From positions 2,108,001-2,172,000 of the forward strand of contig NZ_LT629770.1 in the NCBI RefSeq assembly GCF_900105335.1: a DNA stretch of 64,000 bases, in the 5' to 3' direction. Below, one piece after another: positions 42,330 through 51,017 of this stretch. The position numbers and the translations under genes were made by a program. Position 1 is the stretch's first letter. Every line of letters starts with the position of its first letter. The DNA is from Microbacterium paraoxydans (GTDB taxonomy: Bacteria; Actinomycetota; Actinomycetes; Actinomycetales; Microbacteriaceae). The notes beneath the pieces are model-generated. The model searched no databases. It saw only the letters and a list, made by a program, of their open reading frames with translations, and was not told the origin of the DNA.

Positions 42330-44426
42330 ATGAGGAAACGATCGGGCGCCTTCGTGCTCGGACTGCTGCTCGCCCTCGGTGCCGTCGTCGCCGCGGCCCC
42401 CGCGACCGCCGCGTCGGGAGCGGCGACCATCGTCGACGCGAACACCGGCAGGTTCACGCTGCCGGACGGCACAGTCGCCACGGCGACACTGTCGGGCGGC
42501 TCGCGCATCTTCGGGGGCGAGGGCAAGACGCTGAGCTCCTGGAGTGGCACGGACGCGATGTACGCCGCCGGTGTCTCGGCGAAGGACCTCGCGACGCTCG
42601 ACGTGCACTCGAAGGCGAACTGCGGCACGGCGTCGCGGTGCGGTGAGGGACAGCTCACGATCACGTTCGACCGCCCCGTCGACGATCCCGCCATCCACAT
42701 CGCCGAGTTCGGCGCCGGGACCGGAGGTACCGGGCTCGGCGGGATCGCCATCGCGGATGGCATGCGCTTCGCCTCCGCGGACGGCGGCGCCACCCGCGCG
42801 GTCGTCTCCGACGGCGCGACCTTCGTGGACGGAGGCGACGGGTACGTCCGTGGCGACCTCCGCATCTCCTGCACCGCAGCCTCCCGCCCCGGAGGCTGCG
42901 GAAGCTTCACCGTCCCCGGCACCAAGATCACGCGCATCGTCTTCGACGTCGCCCGCTTCGCCCTCGGCGGCATGCAGACGACGGCGACCGACGGCTACGC
43001 GCTCGGGATCACGGCCACCGCCACACCGGACCCGAAGCTCGCCGGTCTCTCGATCGCGAAGGTCGTGGACAAGGCGGCCGCCGCGCCCGGCGAGACCCTC
43101 GACTACACCATCACCGTCCGGAACTCCGGCGAGGCGGACGCCCGGCAGGTGCCCGTGACCGACACCCTTCCCGCCGGGCTGCGTGATGTGACGGCCGATC
43201 AGGGCTGCGTCGTCGCGGACGGCACGGTCACGTGGACGATCGACGCCCTTCCTGCCGGCGGCACGAGCACCCTGCATGTTTTCGGGACGGTCGATCGCGC
43301 GGGTGCGGGCAGCACGCTCGTCAATCGCGCCGTGGTGAAGAATCCCGCCGATGCCCCGGCCGAGACGCCCGCACCCACGTCGGCGACGCCGTGTGCGGAC
43401 GACGCGGGTGCCGCCTGCGCCGCCACGACGGTCGCCGCCCTGCCGGCGTTGTCGCTCGCGAAGACGGTCGACAAGCAGGTCGCCGGGCACGATGAGGTGC
43501 TGACATACACCCTCGTCGTCGCCAACGCCGGCACGGGTCCGGCGAACGACGTCCCGGTGACCGACCTCCTGCCGCCGGCCCTGACGGCGGTCTCGGCCGA
43601 TCAGGGCGGCGTGGTCGCCGACGGCACCGTCCGCTGGACGCTGCCCGAGGTCCCCGCCGGGGGCGAGGTCGCGCTGCACGTGACCGGAACCACCCCGGGG
43701 GGCCTGGACGAGGCGCAGCTCCTCAACCGCGCCACCGTGCAGAACCCTGCGGATGCGCCCGCCGGAACCCCGGCGCCGACGGTGACCACCCCGTGCCCTG
43801 ACGACCCGCAGCAGGCGTGCGCCCTGACCGCGGTGGCCGCGCTCGCCTCGCTCGAGATCGACAAGACGGTCGCGCAATCCGCGGCGGTCGCCGGATCCAT
43901 CCTCGACTACACGATCACCGTGTCGAACGTCGGCCCCGGTACCGCGACCCAGGTCCCCGTCGTCGACGATCTCCCGGACGGCGCACGGTTCATCGCCGCC
44001 TCGACCGGCGGGGTCGCGGTGCAGGACCGTGTGGGCTGGGTGGTGCCCGAGCTCGGACCGGGGGAGTCCGCCACGATGACCCTGCGTGCCCAGCTGCCGC
44101 GCGACGCGGAGGGCACCATCGTCAACCGCGCCACCGTGGCCTACGACGAGTCGATGATCGCCGGTCTGCGGGCGGCAGCGGTCCAGGCCGGGATCGCCGT
44201 CCCGGATGACCTGTCCGGCCTTCCGGCGCTGCCGCCGCTGTCGGCGGCGCACGCCTGCGCGGACGACGCGCAGTGGTCGTGCGCAGCGACCGTCGTCCGT
44301 GCCCCTGCGGCCGCAGGGCTCGCCCAGACCGGTGGCACGCCGCTCTCCGTCCTCCCCGCGATCGCGCTGCTGGCAGGTGGGGCTCTGCTCCTCATCGTCT
44401 CCGCGCGTCGCGCGACCCACCGATAA
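42330..44426 (+). CDS. Wall-anchored DUF11-repeat protein (LAQTG motif)
   Basis: 698 residues. Signal peptide (RKRSGAFVLGLLLALGAVVA, cleavage near APATAASG). N-terminal domain (~30-230) with a Cys-x5-Cys pair (NCGTASRCGEGQLTITF) and a second disulfide-type pair (ISCTAASRPGGCGSF). Three DUF11 repeats open LSIAKVVDKAAAAPGETLDY, LSLAKTVDKQVAGHDEVLTY and LEIDKTVAQSAAVAGSILDY; linkers have CADDAGAACA-type cysteine pairs. C-terminus LAQTG, hydrophobic helix and SARRATHR: class E sortase signal. The N-terminal domain is shared with the protein at 48593. Confidence 0.9.
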   Translation: MRKRSGAFVLGLLLALGAVVAAAPATAASGAATIVDANTGRFTLPDGTVATATLSGGSRIFGGEGKTLSSWSGTDAMYAAGVSAKDLATLDVHSKANCGTASRCGEGQLTITFDRPVDDPAIHIAEFGAGTGGTGLGGIAIADGMRFASADGGATRAVVSDGATFVDGGDGYVRGDLRISCTAASRPGGCGSFTVPGTKITRIVFDVARFALGGMQTTATDGYALGITATATPDPKLAGLSIAKVVDKAAAAPGETLDYTITVRNSGEADARQVPVTDTLPAGLRDVTADQGCVVADGTVTWTIDALPAGGTSTLHVFGTVDRAGAGSTLVNRAVVKNPADAPAETPAPTSATPCADDAGAACAATTVAALPALSLAKTVDKQVAGHDEVLTYTLVVANAGTGPANDVPVTDLLPPALTAVSADQGGVVADGTVRWTLPEVPAGGEVALHVTGTTPGGLDEAQLLNRATVQNPADAPAGTPAPTVTTPCPDDPQQACALTAVAALASLEIDKTVAQSAAVAGSILDYTITVSNVGPGTATQVPVVDDLPDGARFIAASTGGVAVQDRVGWVVPELGPGESATMTLRAQLPRDAEGTIVNRATVAYDESMIAGLRAAAVQAGIAVPDDLSGLPALPPLSAAHACADDAQWSCAATVVRAPAAAGLAQTGGTPLSVLPAIALLAGGALLLIVSARRATHR

Positions 44427-44485
44427 CCACTGATCGCGTCAGCCACGGGGGACCTCCCTCCGGGGGCTGATCGAGGTACCCAGAA

Positions 44486-45634
44486 ATGCACTTCTCACAG
44501 TCCACTTCGTCCGTTCCGCTGCCGAAAGGCTCCGTCATGATCGTCTTCGGGACCCGTCCCGAGATCATCAAACTCGCCCCCCTCGTCCGGGAACTGGGAG
44601 ACGCCGCCTTCGTCGTCCATACCGGTCAGCACTATGACCCGGGGATGTCCCGGGTGTTCCTCCGGGCCTGCGGGATCGAGCGGGTCGACCTCCAGCTGCA
44701 CGTCGGAGGTCTCCCGCGGGCCGCTCAGATCGGGCGGGCCGCCGAGCAGATCGCCGAGGCCGTCACGCGCTTCGAGCCGCGGTACGTCGTGGTCCAGGGG
44801 GACACGAACGCGACGTTCGCCGCCGCTCTGGCCGCGAACGCCGCCGGAGTCCGCCTCGGGCACGTGGAGGCAGGACTCCGGGCGAACGATCGCCGGATGC
44901 CCGAGGAGCACAACAGGGTGATGGTCGACCACATCGCCGACGACCTGTTCGCGGCGACCGAGGCGAACCGCGCCAACCTCCTCGCCGAGGGCATCGACGA
45001 TGCCCGCATCCTGGTCACCGGCAACCCGGTGGTGGAGGCGGTGCGTGCGCAGCGCGCCGGGGCGGACGGCGATGCCGAGGTGCTCGCCGAGCTCGGACTG
45101 ACTCGCGCCGGCTACGTCCTCGCGACTCTGCACCGCCAGGAGAACGTGGACACGCCGGAGAACCTCCTGGCCACGCTCCGTGCGTTCAATGCCATCGCGG
45201 CATCGGGGTGGCCCGTCGTGTTCCCGGTGCACCCACGCACCAGGGCGATGCTCACCACGCTGGACGCCACGCATCTCCTGGACGCGCTGATCGCCGAGGA
45301 GCCGCTTCCCTACGAGCGGTTCCTCGCGCTCGCCGCGCATGCCGCCCTGTTGGTCTCCGACTCCGGAGGTATCCAGGAGGAGGCGACGGTGATCGGGCGC
45401 CCCGTCCTCGTTGTCCGGGACTCGACCGAGCGCCCCGAGGCGCTGGGCTCCTTCACGCGGCTGGTCTCACCGCAGGAGCTCGCCGCTGCGGCCGCCACCC
45501 TGCTGGATGCGGTGGAGCCGACCCTCGCCCGACTCGCCACCGTGCCGTCGCCCTTCGGTGACGGCCAGGCCACTGCGCGCATCGCGGCGCATATCCGCAC
45601 CACCGTCGCCCCGCCCCGCCCCGAGGAGTCCTGA
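44486..45634 (+). CDS. wecB: UDP-N-acetylglucosamine 2-epimerase (non-hydrolysing)
   Basis: 382 residues of the WecB/MnaA family: VFGTRPEIIKLAPLV, VHTGQHYDPGMS, VVVQGDTNATFAAAL, LGHVEAGLRANDRRMPEEHN, LATLHRQENVD, VSDSGGIQEEATVIGRPVLV. All family signatures, including the His and Glu of HVEAGLR and EEHNR, are present. Converts UDP-GlcNAc to UDP-ManNAc for wall or capsule polymers. ATG 44537 has GAAAGG at 7 nt but would shorten the first beta-strand; both starts are possible. It heads a tightly coupled operon ending in an exosortase-like gene. Confidence 0.92.
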   Translation: MHFSQSTSSVPLPKGSVMIVFGTRPEIIKLAPLVRELGDAAFVVHTGQHYDPGMSRVFLRACGIERVDLQLHVGGLPRAAQIGRAAEQIAEAVTRFEPRYVVVQGDTNATFAAALAANAAGVRLGHVEAGLRANDRRMPEEHNRVMVDHIADDLFAATEANRANLLAEGIDDARILVTGNPVVEAVRAQRAGADGDAEVLAELGLTRAGYVLATLHRQENVDTPENLLATLRAFNAIAASGWPVVFPVHPRTRAMLTTLDATHLLDALIAEEPLPYERFLALAAHAALLVSDSGGIQEEATVIGRPVLVVRDSTERPEALGSFTRLVSPQELAAAAATLLDAVEPTLARLATVPSPFGDGQATARIAAHIRTTVAPPRPEES

Positions 45635-45858
45635 TGTACAGCAACGCCCTGACCACTCCGCTCGCCACGGTCGGCGCCCTTGCCGCCACCGGGCCGGAAT
45701 CCATGACCACCGTGGTCATGGCGGCGGGGATCGCGGTGACCGTGGGGGCGGGACTGCTCCTGCGCACCCGCCTGCTGCGGCGATCGTCGCCGGCTCCTCG
45801 CCCGATCCGCCGATCCGTCGCGCCGGAAGAGGATCCCGTGCGGGGGAGGACTCCCTGA
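45634..45858 (+). CDS. 74-residue membrane mini-protein with LAATG sorting-like motif
   Basis: MYSNALTTPLATVGA leads directly to LAATGPES, one membrane helix (TTVVMAAGIAVTVGAGLLL), RTRLLRR and a 25-residue charged tail. This is a sorting-signal layout without a conventional signal peptide or ectodomain. Support for it being a gene: RBS GAGGAG, TGATG overlap with wecB and TGATG overlap with the glycosyltransferase, so translation is coupled at both ends. Function unknown; it could be a substrate, an assembly partner or an adaptor of the exosortase/glycosyltransferase. Confidence 0.7.
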   Translation: MYSNALTTPLATVGALAATGPESMTTVVMAAGIAVTVGAGLLLRTRLLRRSSPAPRPIRRSVAPEEDPVRGRTP

Positions 45859-47216
45859 TGTTCCCGGTGCTCAACGCGTTCACGGTCCTGCTCGGCGTCG
45901 CGTTCGTCACGTATGTCCTGTTCATCCTCATCCCCTATCTGCGCTATCCGAAGACCGTTCCCGGGGACCCCGCGCACTTCGAATGGCACTTCTTCATCCC
46001 GTGTCGGGACGAGGAAGCGGTCATCGACACCACCGTGTCGCGGGCGCGGCGGGACTTCCCCGGGGCCCACGTCTGGGTGATCGACGACGACAGCGAGGAT
46101 GCCACGGCGGCGATCGTCACCCGCTGGGCCGACGCCGACGAGCACGTGCATCTCGTCCAGCGGCGGCGACCCCAGGCGCGGACCGGCAAGGGCGATGCCC
46201 TCAACGCCGCCTACCATCAGCTCCTCGGCTGGCTCCCCGCCGACGCCGACCATGATCGGATCGTCGTCGTCGTCATCGACGCGGACGGCGAGATGGAGCC
46301 CAACGCCCTCGAGATCTGCGCGGCCGACGACATCTTCGGCGACGAGAGCGTGGGGGCGGCGCAGATCGCGGTGTGGATGAAGAATCGCGACGACCCGAAG
46401 CCGTACCCGCACAGTGGTCGGTTCGCGAACATGTTCGCGCGGTTCCTGCTGCGGATGCAGGATCTCGAGTTCCGCACCACGATCGCCGCGATGCAGTCGC
46501 TGCGGGCCAAGACGGGGACGGTCGGGCTGGGAGGCAACGGGCAGTTCACCCGGCTCTCCGTGCTCGACGCGATCGGCGACACGTTCGGCGAACCGTGGCA
46601 CGGCGCCCTGCTCGAGGACTACGAGCTGGGCGTGCACGTCGTGCTGGCGGGCTACCAGGTGCGCCACGTCTACGACACGCACGTGAACCAGGAGGCGCTT
46701 CCGTCGATCCGTCGCCTGCTCACGCAGCGCACCCGGTGGGCGCAGGGGAACATCCAGTGCGTCAAGTACATCCGCGAGGTGGTGAAGTCGCCGTACGTCG
46801 ACAACGCCGGGGTCATCGAGACGGTGTACTACCTCGTGCTGCCGTTCCTCCAGATGCTCGGCGGACTCTCGTTCCTCATCCTCTTCGGGGCCCAGGTCGG
46901 GTACTGGGTGCAGCAGCCGGAGCTCTTCCAGGTCGCGCTCGGCGACACCCTCGGCGTCCTCGGACTGCTGTTCGCCTTCTCCGTCGCCCCGTTCGCCGTC
47001 TGGGGGTTCGTCTACAAGATCCGCTGCGAACCCCAGGCGAGCTGGCTGACGGCGCTGGGGTGGGGGCTCGGAGTGTGGCTCTACGTCTACTACATGTACA
47101 TCTGCATCGCGCGGGCGTTCCTGCGCATCGTCCGGGGCAAGAACGGATGGGCCAAGACACGCCGCAATGCGGAGGCCCACGTCGTCGTCAACGGATCCGT
47201 CGCCGTGGAGGCCTGA
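45858..47216 (+). CDS. Membrane-bound processive family 2 glycosyltransferase (XrtG-system-like)
   Basis: 452 residues: an N-terminal membrane segment (AFTVLLGVAFVTYVLFILIP), a GT2 catalytic domain with D in VWVIDDDSED, DxD in VVVIDADGEME, the acceptor Asp in LLEDYELGVH and QRTRW (Q-x-x-R-W), then three or four C-terminal helices. This is the hyaluronan/cellulose synthase-type layout. In Gram-positive XrtG systems a glycosyltransferase of this size is adjacent to the exosortase; here the exosortase-like gene follows with a one-nucleotide overlap. Donor could be UDP-ManNAc or UDP-GlcNAc, given wecB in the operon. Confidence 0.9.
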   Translation: MFPVLNAFTVLLGVAFVTYVLFILIPYLRYPKTVPGDPAHFEWHFFIPCRDEEAVIDTTVSRARRDFPGAHVWVIDDDSEDATAAIVTRWADADEHVHLVQRRRPQARTGKGDALNAAYHQLLGWLPADADHDRIVVVVIDADGEMEPNALEICAADDIFGDESVGAAQIAVWMKNRDDPKPYPHSGRFANMFARFLLRMQDLEFRTTIAAMQSLRAKTGTVGLGGNGQFTRLSVLDAIGDTFGEPWHGALLEDYELGVHVVLAGYQVRHVYDTHVNQEALPSIRRLLTQRTRWAQGNIQCVKYIREVVKSPYVDNAGVIETVYYLVLPFLQMLGGLSFLILFGAQVGYWVQQPELFQVALGDTLGVLGLLFAFSVAPFAVWGFVYKIRCEPQASWLTALGWGLGVWLYVYYMYICIARAFLRIVRGKNGWAKTRRNAEAHVVVNGSVAVEA

Positions 47217-47809
47217 TGACCGCCGTCACCGAAACCCTGCCCGCCCTCCGCGCTCGCCGATTGGATCGGGTGTCGCCGCCGAACCGTGCCGCGCGCGTGG
47301 TCGTGGCGCTGCTGATGCTCGCCGCGGGGGGAGCGCTCCTGGCGGTCAACACCTCCTTCCGCGCCATCGAGGCGGTCGCCGCGACGTGGTTGCTCTCGCC
47401 GTTCGTCGAGGGACAGCGTGCAGCGATCGGCGAGCACTACCTCGTCTGGACCCCGACCGGAGACCTGATCGCCCTGCAGATCACGGTCGAGTGCACGGCG
47501 CTCCTGATCGGCCTCCCCCTCACCGTGGTCGCCGCGGTCATCCTCGCCTTCACCCGCGTGCGGTGGAGCCGGCTCTTCGGCGGGCTCGCGGCGATGTGGG
47601 GCATCGTCTTCGCGGTCAACATGCTGCGGCTCGTGCTGATCGGTTGGGCCACCCAGACCTGGGGTCTCGATCCCGGGTACAAGGTGAGCCATGTCTTCGT
47701 GGGGTCGCTCGTCGGCGTGCTCGGCTACGTCGTCGGATTCGTCGTCATGCTCCTGATCATCGGAGTCCGTGCCCCTCAGCGCCGGAATACTCGTCGTCCC
47801 CGGACGTAA
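47216..47809 (+). CDS. Exosortase/archaeosortase family protein
   Basis: 197 residues, five or six membrane helices. The three invariant residues of the exosortase/archaeosortase family are in the right order and context: Cys93 in ITVECTALLIGLPL, Arg138 in VNMLRLVLIGW and His159 in SHVFVGSLVGVLGYVVGF. Size and position after a GT2 gene resemble XrtG of Lactobacillales. The family is thought to process and transfer C-terminally tagged proteins, as sortases do. No PEP-CTERM substrate is seen; local candidates are the LAATG mini-protein and the next secreted protein. Confidence 0.82.
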   Translation: MTAVTETLPALRARRLDRVSPPNRAARVVVALLMLAAGGALLAVNTSFRAIEAVAATWLLSPFVEGQRAAIGEHYLVWTPTGDLIALQITVECTALLIGLPLTVVAAVILAFTRVRWSRLFGGLAAMWGIVFAVNMLRLVLIGWATQTWGLDPGYKVSHVFVGSLVGVLGYVVGFVVMLLIIGVRAPQRRNTRRPRT

Positions 47810-47834
47810 TCGACCGTCGCCCCCTCCGTCTCAT
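47804..47834 (+). promoter_or_regulatory. Surface-island promoter element, copy 3 (secreted protein 47887)
   Basis: ACGTAAT (47804-47810), 17 nt, GTCTCAT (47828-47834), 53 nt before ATG 47887. It overlaps the exosortase stop codon, so the secreted gene can be transcribed separately from the wecB operon. Confidence 0.55.
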
Positions 47835-47886
47835 TCGCGGCGAAGCACTCTGCTCGTCGTGTCCACATCAAGAAAGAGGCTTCATC

Positions 47887-48558
47887 ATGAAGAGCATCCT
47901 CAAGACCGCGTGCAGCGCCGGTGTCGGCCTGCTGATCGTCGGGGGCTCGCTCCTCGGCACGCAGGGGGCCATGGCCGCCGACGAGCCGGACTCCCCGAGC
48001 ACCACGTCGAGCGGCGGGGTCTCCTCGGTCCGCAGCACGGAAGACGTCGACGGCCAGGCCTCGACCCGCGGCTACCTGGGTCGAGCCACCCAGACGGCTG
48101 CGACGGGCGTGACGCCGGGATCGGAGATCAAGGAGGGCGCCATCGTGCAGCTCGTCAACGACGAGCAGATCGACGGCGTCTACAAGGTGATCCTGCCCGT
48201 GCCGGCGCACACGACCTTCGCATCGGCGACCAGCGGCGGTCAGCTCGTCGGAGGCAACGTCGTCTGGACCTTCAACGTCACGCACGACGGAGGCGCCAGC
48301 ATCGTGACCCCGATGGCGACGTTCACCGTCGACGCCGACTACTGGGGTCCGCAGATCACCAACAGCGCCAAGGTGCTCTACACCGGCGGCGTCTTCACCG
48401 ACGACCACCGCTTCACCTACAACTACGGCCACACCTTCGCCGAGCGTCCCCCGGTACCGTTGGCCGATCCGGCCGTCGGGCTGGCCGGAGCCGGTGTGAT
48501 CGCCGTCGGAGCCGCGGGCGCGTTCGCGCTGCGCCGTCGTCCCTCGGCGAACCGGTGA
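47887..48558 (+). CDS. Secreted single-domain protein with hydrophobic, basic C-terminal tail
   Basis: 223 residues. Signal peptide (KSILKTACSAGVGLLIVGGS, cleavage near AMAADEP), a Ser/Thr-rich linker, one beta-rich DUF11-like domain (~75-185: VYKVILPVPAHTTFASATSG, ATFTVDADYWGPQITNSAKV) and a C-terminal helix followed by RRRPSANR. The residues before the helix are PPVPLADPAVGLAGAG: there is no LPXTG or LAXTG motif. A tail with the anchor layout but without the sortase motif, directly downstream of an exosortase-like gene, makes this a candidate exosortase substrate. RBS AAAGAGG. Confidence 0.8.
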   Translation: MKSILKTACSAGVGLLIVGGSLLGTQGAMAADEPDSPSTTSSGGVSSVRSTEDVDGQASTRGYLGRATQTAATGVTPGSEIKEGAIVQLVNDEQIDGVYKVILPVPAHTTFASATSGGQLVGGNVVWTFNVTHDGGASIVTPMATFTVDADYWGPQITNSAKVLYTGGVFTDDHRFTYNYGHTFAERPPVPLADPAVGLAGAGVIAVGAAGAFALRRRPSANR

Positions 48559-48592
48559 CGGGCGCCGGACAGAAACGGAGGACGAGAGACCT

Positions 48593-50335
48593 GTGAAGAA
48601 GACATCCTTTCTTCGGGGTGCGCTGACCGTGGGGGTGCTCACCGCTCTGGCGGCGGGCGCCCTCGCGGGTGCCCCCGCCGCCTCGGCGGCCGACGTCAAC
48701 GGCTGGAGCGGATCGGGAGACACCCGTACCGCGTCGGCCGCCGGCGCGACCGCCCGCATCACGACCACCGACAAGGTGCAGATCAAGGGCTCCGGCGACG
48801 TCGTCAACCTCGCCACGGTCCGCGACGGCGGAGAGCTCGGCCTCAACGTCATCGGTCTCAACGAGGGGTTCCCCTGCAAGAACGGCATCGAGTGCGTCCG
48901 CGGGAACGTCGTGATCGACTTCGGCCAGCAGGTCACGAACCCGAAGATCACCCTCGCGAACCTCGGCGGCGACGTCTACTCCATCGGCGGCGTGGTGCAG
49001 TCGTCGGCGAAGTACACGCTGAAGACCTCCGGCGTGAGCCTGAGCACCGTGAGCGGGAACCTCGATGTGACGTCGAACACGATCACCTCGACCTCCTTCG
49101 CCGCCAAGACCGGCACGGTCCAGGTCAACGGCACGGTCTCGAAGGTCGAGTTCCAGCTCAGCATGCGCTCGAAGGGCGCGTTCCTCGGGCTCGTGCCGAC
49201 GTGGACGAAGGTGCCGAGCGACCTGCACAGCATCGACATCGACGTGGACAAGCCCACGGCGCCCGCGCTGACGGTGGACAAGAACGACCACCGCGACACG
49301 GCCGTGATCGGCGACCAGCTCTCGTACGACATCGTGGTGCGCAACACCGGCACCGGTGCGGCGAGCAACGTCGTCGTCAGCGATGACCTGCCGGCCGGGC
49401 TCACCGGGATCACCGCCGCGTACACCGCCGGCACGACCGGGACGGTCTCGGTCAGCGGGCAGCGCGTCCAGGGGACCATCCCGTCGCTCGCTCCCGGGGC
49501 GTCCTCGACGATCACCGTGAAGGCCACCGTCGGCGATGCGACGCCGATCGGGAACCTGCGCAACAACGCGTGCGCCGTGGCGACCTCCACGAACCAGGCG
49601 TGCGACTGGGACGACACCACCATCACCAAGAAGACGACGCCGGTGCTGACCATCAGCAAGGACGACGGCCAGGGTGATGTGAAGCTCGGCCAGGACCTCA
49701 CGTACGACATCGTCGTGCGGAACACCGGAGACGGCGCAGCCACGAACGTCGTGGTCAGCGACCCGCTCCCGGCCGGTCTCGACTTCGTCTCGGGCAGCGG
49801 CCCGTCGGGAGTGACGGTGAGCGCCTCCGGGCGCAACGTGACCGCCAACCTCGGCACGCTGGCGCCCGGGCAGTCGGTCACGCTGAAGGTGAACGCCAAG
49901 GTCAACCAGTCGGCTCCTCCCGGGGCGCTGACCAACCAGGCCTGCGCGGTCGCCGGGAACGCGGCGAACGTCTGCGCGACCGACACCGACACCGTCAAGC
50001 GCGAGTTCTTCCAGTACACGTTCAACTCGAACCCGACCGACCCGACGCCGGGTCAGGCCGTGACGTATCGGATGGAGTTCGGCAACAACGGCAATGTCGA
50101 CTCGGCGAACGCGGAGATCGCGTACACGCTGGCCGGTATCCTCGACGATTCCAGCTGGAACCCGTCGAGCGTGACGGCCAACCGCGGCACCGTCACCGTG
50201 AGCGGCGACAGCATCGACTGGAAGGGACCCCTCGCCTCCGGTGAGACGGTCGTGATCACCTTCACCGGTGTCTGGAACGGGAACGGCGACGGCTTCGCCT
50301 TCCCGAACGTCACCTACTACGGCAGCGCGCGCTAG
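48593..50335 (+). CDS. Secreted DUF11-repeat protein without wall anchor
   Basis: 580 residues. Signal peptide (RGALTVGVLTALAAGALAGA, cleavage near AASAADV). N-terminal domain (~35-215) with Cys-x5-Cys (PCKNGIECVRGNVVIDF), homologous to that of the protein at 42330. Then DUF11 repeats opening LTVDKNDHRDTAVIGDQLSY and LTISKDDGQGDVKLGQDLTY, a third, diverged repeat (FFQYTFNSNPTDPTPGQAVT) and an end at YYGSAR with no membrane helix. Cysteine pairs such as NACAVATSTNQACD close the repeats. GTG start with GGAGGACGAGAG. Probably released, or bound to an anchored partner. Confidence 0.88.
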   Translation: MKKTSFLRGALTVGVLTALAAGALAGAPAASAADVNGWSGSGDTRTASAAGATARITTTDKVQIKGSGDVVNLATVRDGGELGLNVIGLNEGFPCKNGIECVRGNVVIDFGQQVTNPKITLANLGGDVYSIGGVVQSSAKYTLKTSGVSLSTVSGNLDVTSNTITSTSFAAKTGTVQVNGTVSKVEFQLSMRSKGAFLGLVPTWTKVPSDLHSIDIDVDKPTAPALTVDKNDHRDTAVIGDQLSYDIVVRNTGTGAASNVVVSDDLPAGLTGITAAYTAGTTGTVSVSGQRVQGTIPSLAPGASSTITVKATVGDATPIGNLRNNACAVATSTNQACDWDDTTITKKTTPVLTISKDDGQGDVKLGQDLTYDIVVRNTGDGAATNVVVSDPLPAGLDFVSGSGPSGVTVSASGRNVTANLGTLAPGQSVTLKVNAKVNQSAPPGALTNQACAVAGNAANVCATDTDTVKREFFQYTFNSNPTDPTPGQAVTYRMEFGNNGNVDSANAEIAYTLAGILDDSSWNPSSVTANRGTVTVSGDSIDWKGPLASGETVVITFTGVWNGNGDGFAFPNVTYYGSAR

Positions 50336-50343
50336 CCGGCACT

Positions 50344-50405
50344 CAGGCGGACGCGCGGGTGCAGGCCCCTCTTCTGGGGGTGGCCTGTGCTCGCGCGTTC
50401 GCCTG
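50344..50405. terminator. Long hairpin terminator after the unanchored DUF11 gene
   Basis: CAGGCGGACGCGCG (50344-50357) pairs with CGCGCGTTCGCCTG (50392-50405) with one mismatch, around an inner GCAGGCC/GGCCTGTGC stem. The gene on the other strand ends at 50424, so it may serve both. Confidence 0.75.
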
Positions 50406-50423
50406 TTTCCGCGTGTGAGTGAG

Positions 50424-50951
50424 TCAGTCGCGGTCGGCGCGACTGATGAGGTCCATCAGCTCGTCGAGCGTGTCGACGTCGATGACCTCGGTGCCGTCGG
50501 GCTCGCGCACCTCGATGCCGTCGACCTCCAGCTCCTCATCGAGCTGCACCAGGATGCGCGACTCCGGGAACTGCTTGGGGGCGACGAACGCCAGCAGCAC
50601 GGCGTCCGCGAACACGACCACCGACGTGGCCTCGAGGTCGTCCCGCAGGTCGATCTGTTCGACGACGGGCTCGTCCTGCACCGCGTCCTCGATGTCGAGC
50701 GCGACCTCCTCGACGATCGCCCGCCAGCGCTTCTCGCTCATCGAGAGCACGCGCGCGATGGCCGCGACGAGCTCGTCCGGATCCAGGTCCTCCGCGGTCT
50801 CGTCGCCCTCCAGCTCGGGGTCGACGTTCACGTTCACGACGGTGCCGGCGGCATCCAGGCTCGCCCGGCCGTAGACGAGACCGTTCTCGGACACGGGGTC
50901 TTCGAGCAGACCGCTCTCGACGATGCGGGACAGGAGGAGATCGAGCGCCAT
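50424..50951 (-). CDS. Hypothetical acidic cytoplasmic protein
   Basis: 175 residues, strongly acidic (DPELEGDETAEDLDPDEL; VDTLDELMDLISRADRD), no signal or membrane segment. The middle is an alpha/beta domain (LEATSVVVFADAVLLAFVAP, FPESRILVQLDEELEVDGIE). I do not recognise a characterised family. It sits on the opposite strand between two secreted-protein genes and need not belong to the surface system. Confidence 0.75.
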   Translation of the reverse strand: MALDLLLSRIVESGLLEDPVSENGLVYGRASLDAAGTVVNVNVDPELEGDETAEDLDPDELVAAIARVLSMSEKRWRAIVEEVALDIEDAVQDEPVVEQIDLRDDLEATSVVVFADAVLLAFVAPKQFPESRILVQLDEELEVDGIEVREPDGTEVIDVDTLDELMDLISRADRD

Positions 50952-51017
50952 GCTTCCAGTCTCGCGCATCTCGCCCGCCGTGGGCCCTGGTTCTTCCGCG
51001 ACCGGAATCTCGGACGC

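Noticed and set aside
44440..44470. Strong terminator between the LAQTG protein and wecB
   Set aside because: A TCAGCC/GGCTGA pair exists but the stem is short and imperfect; too weak to call, so read-through into wecB remains possible.
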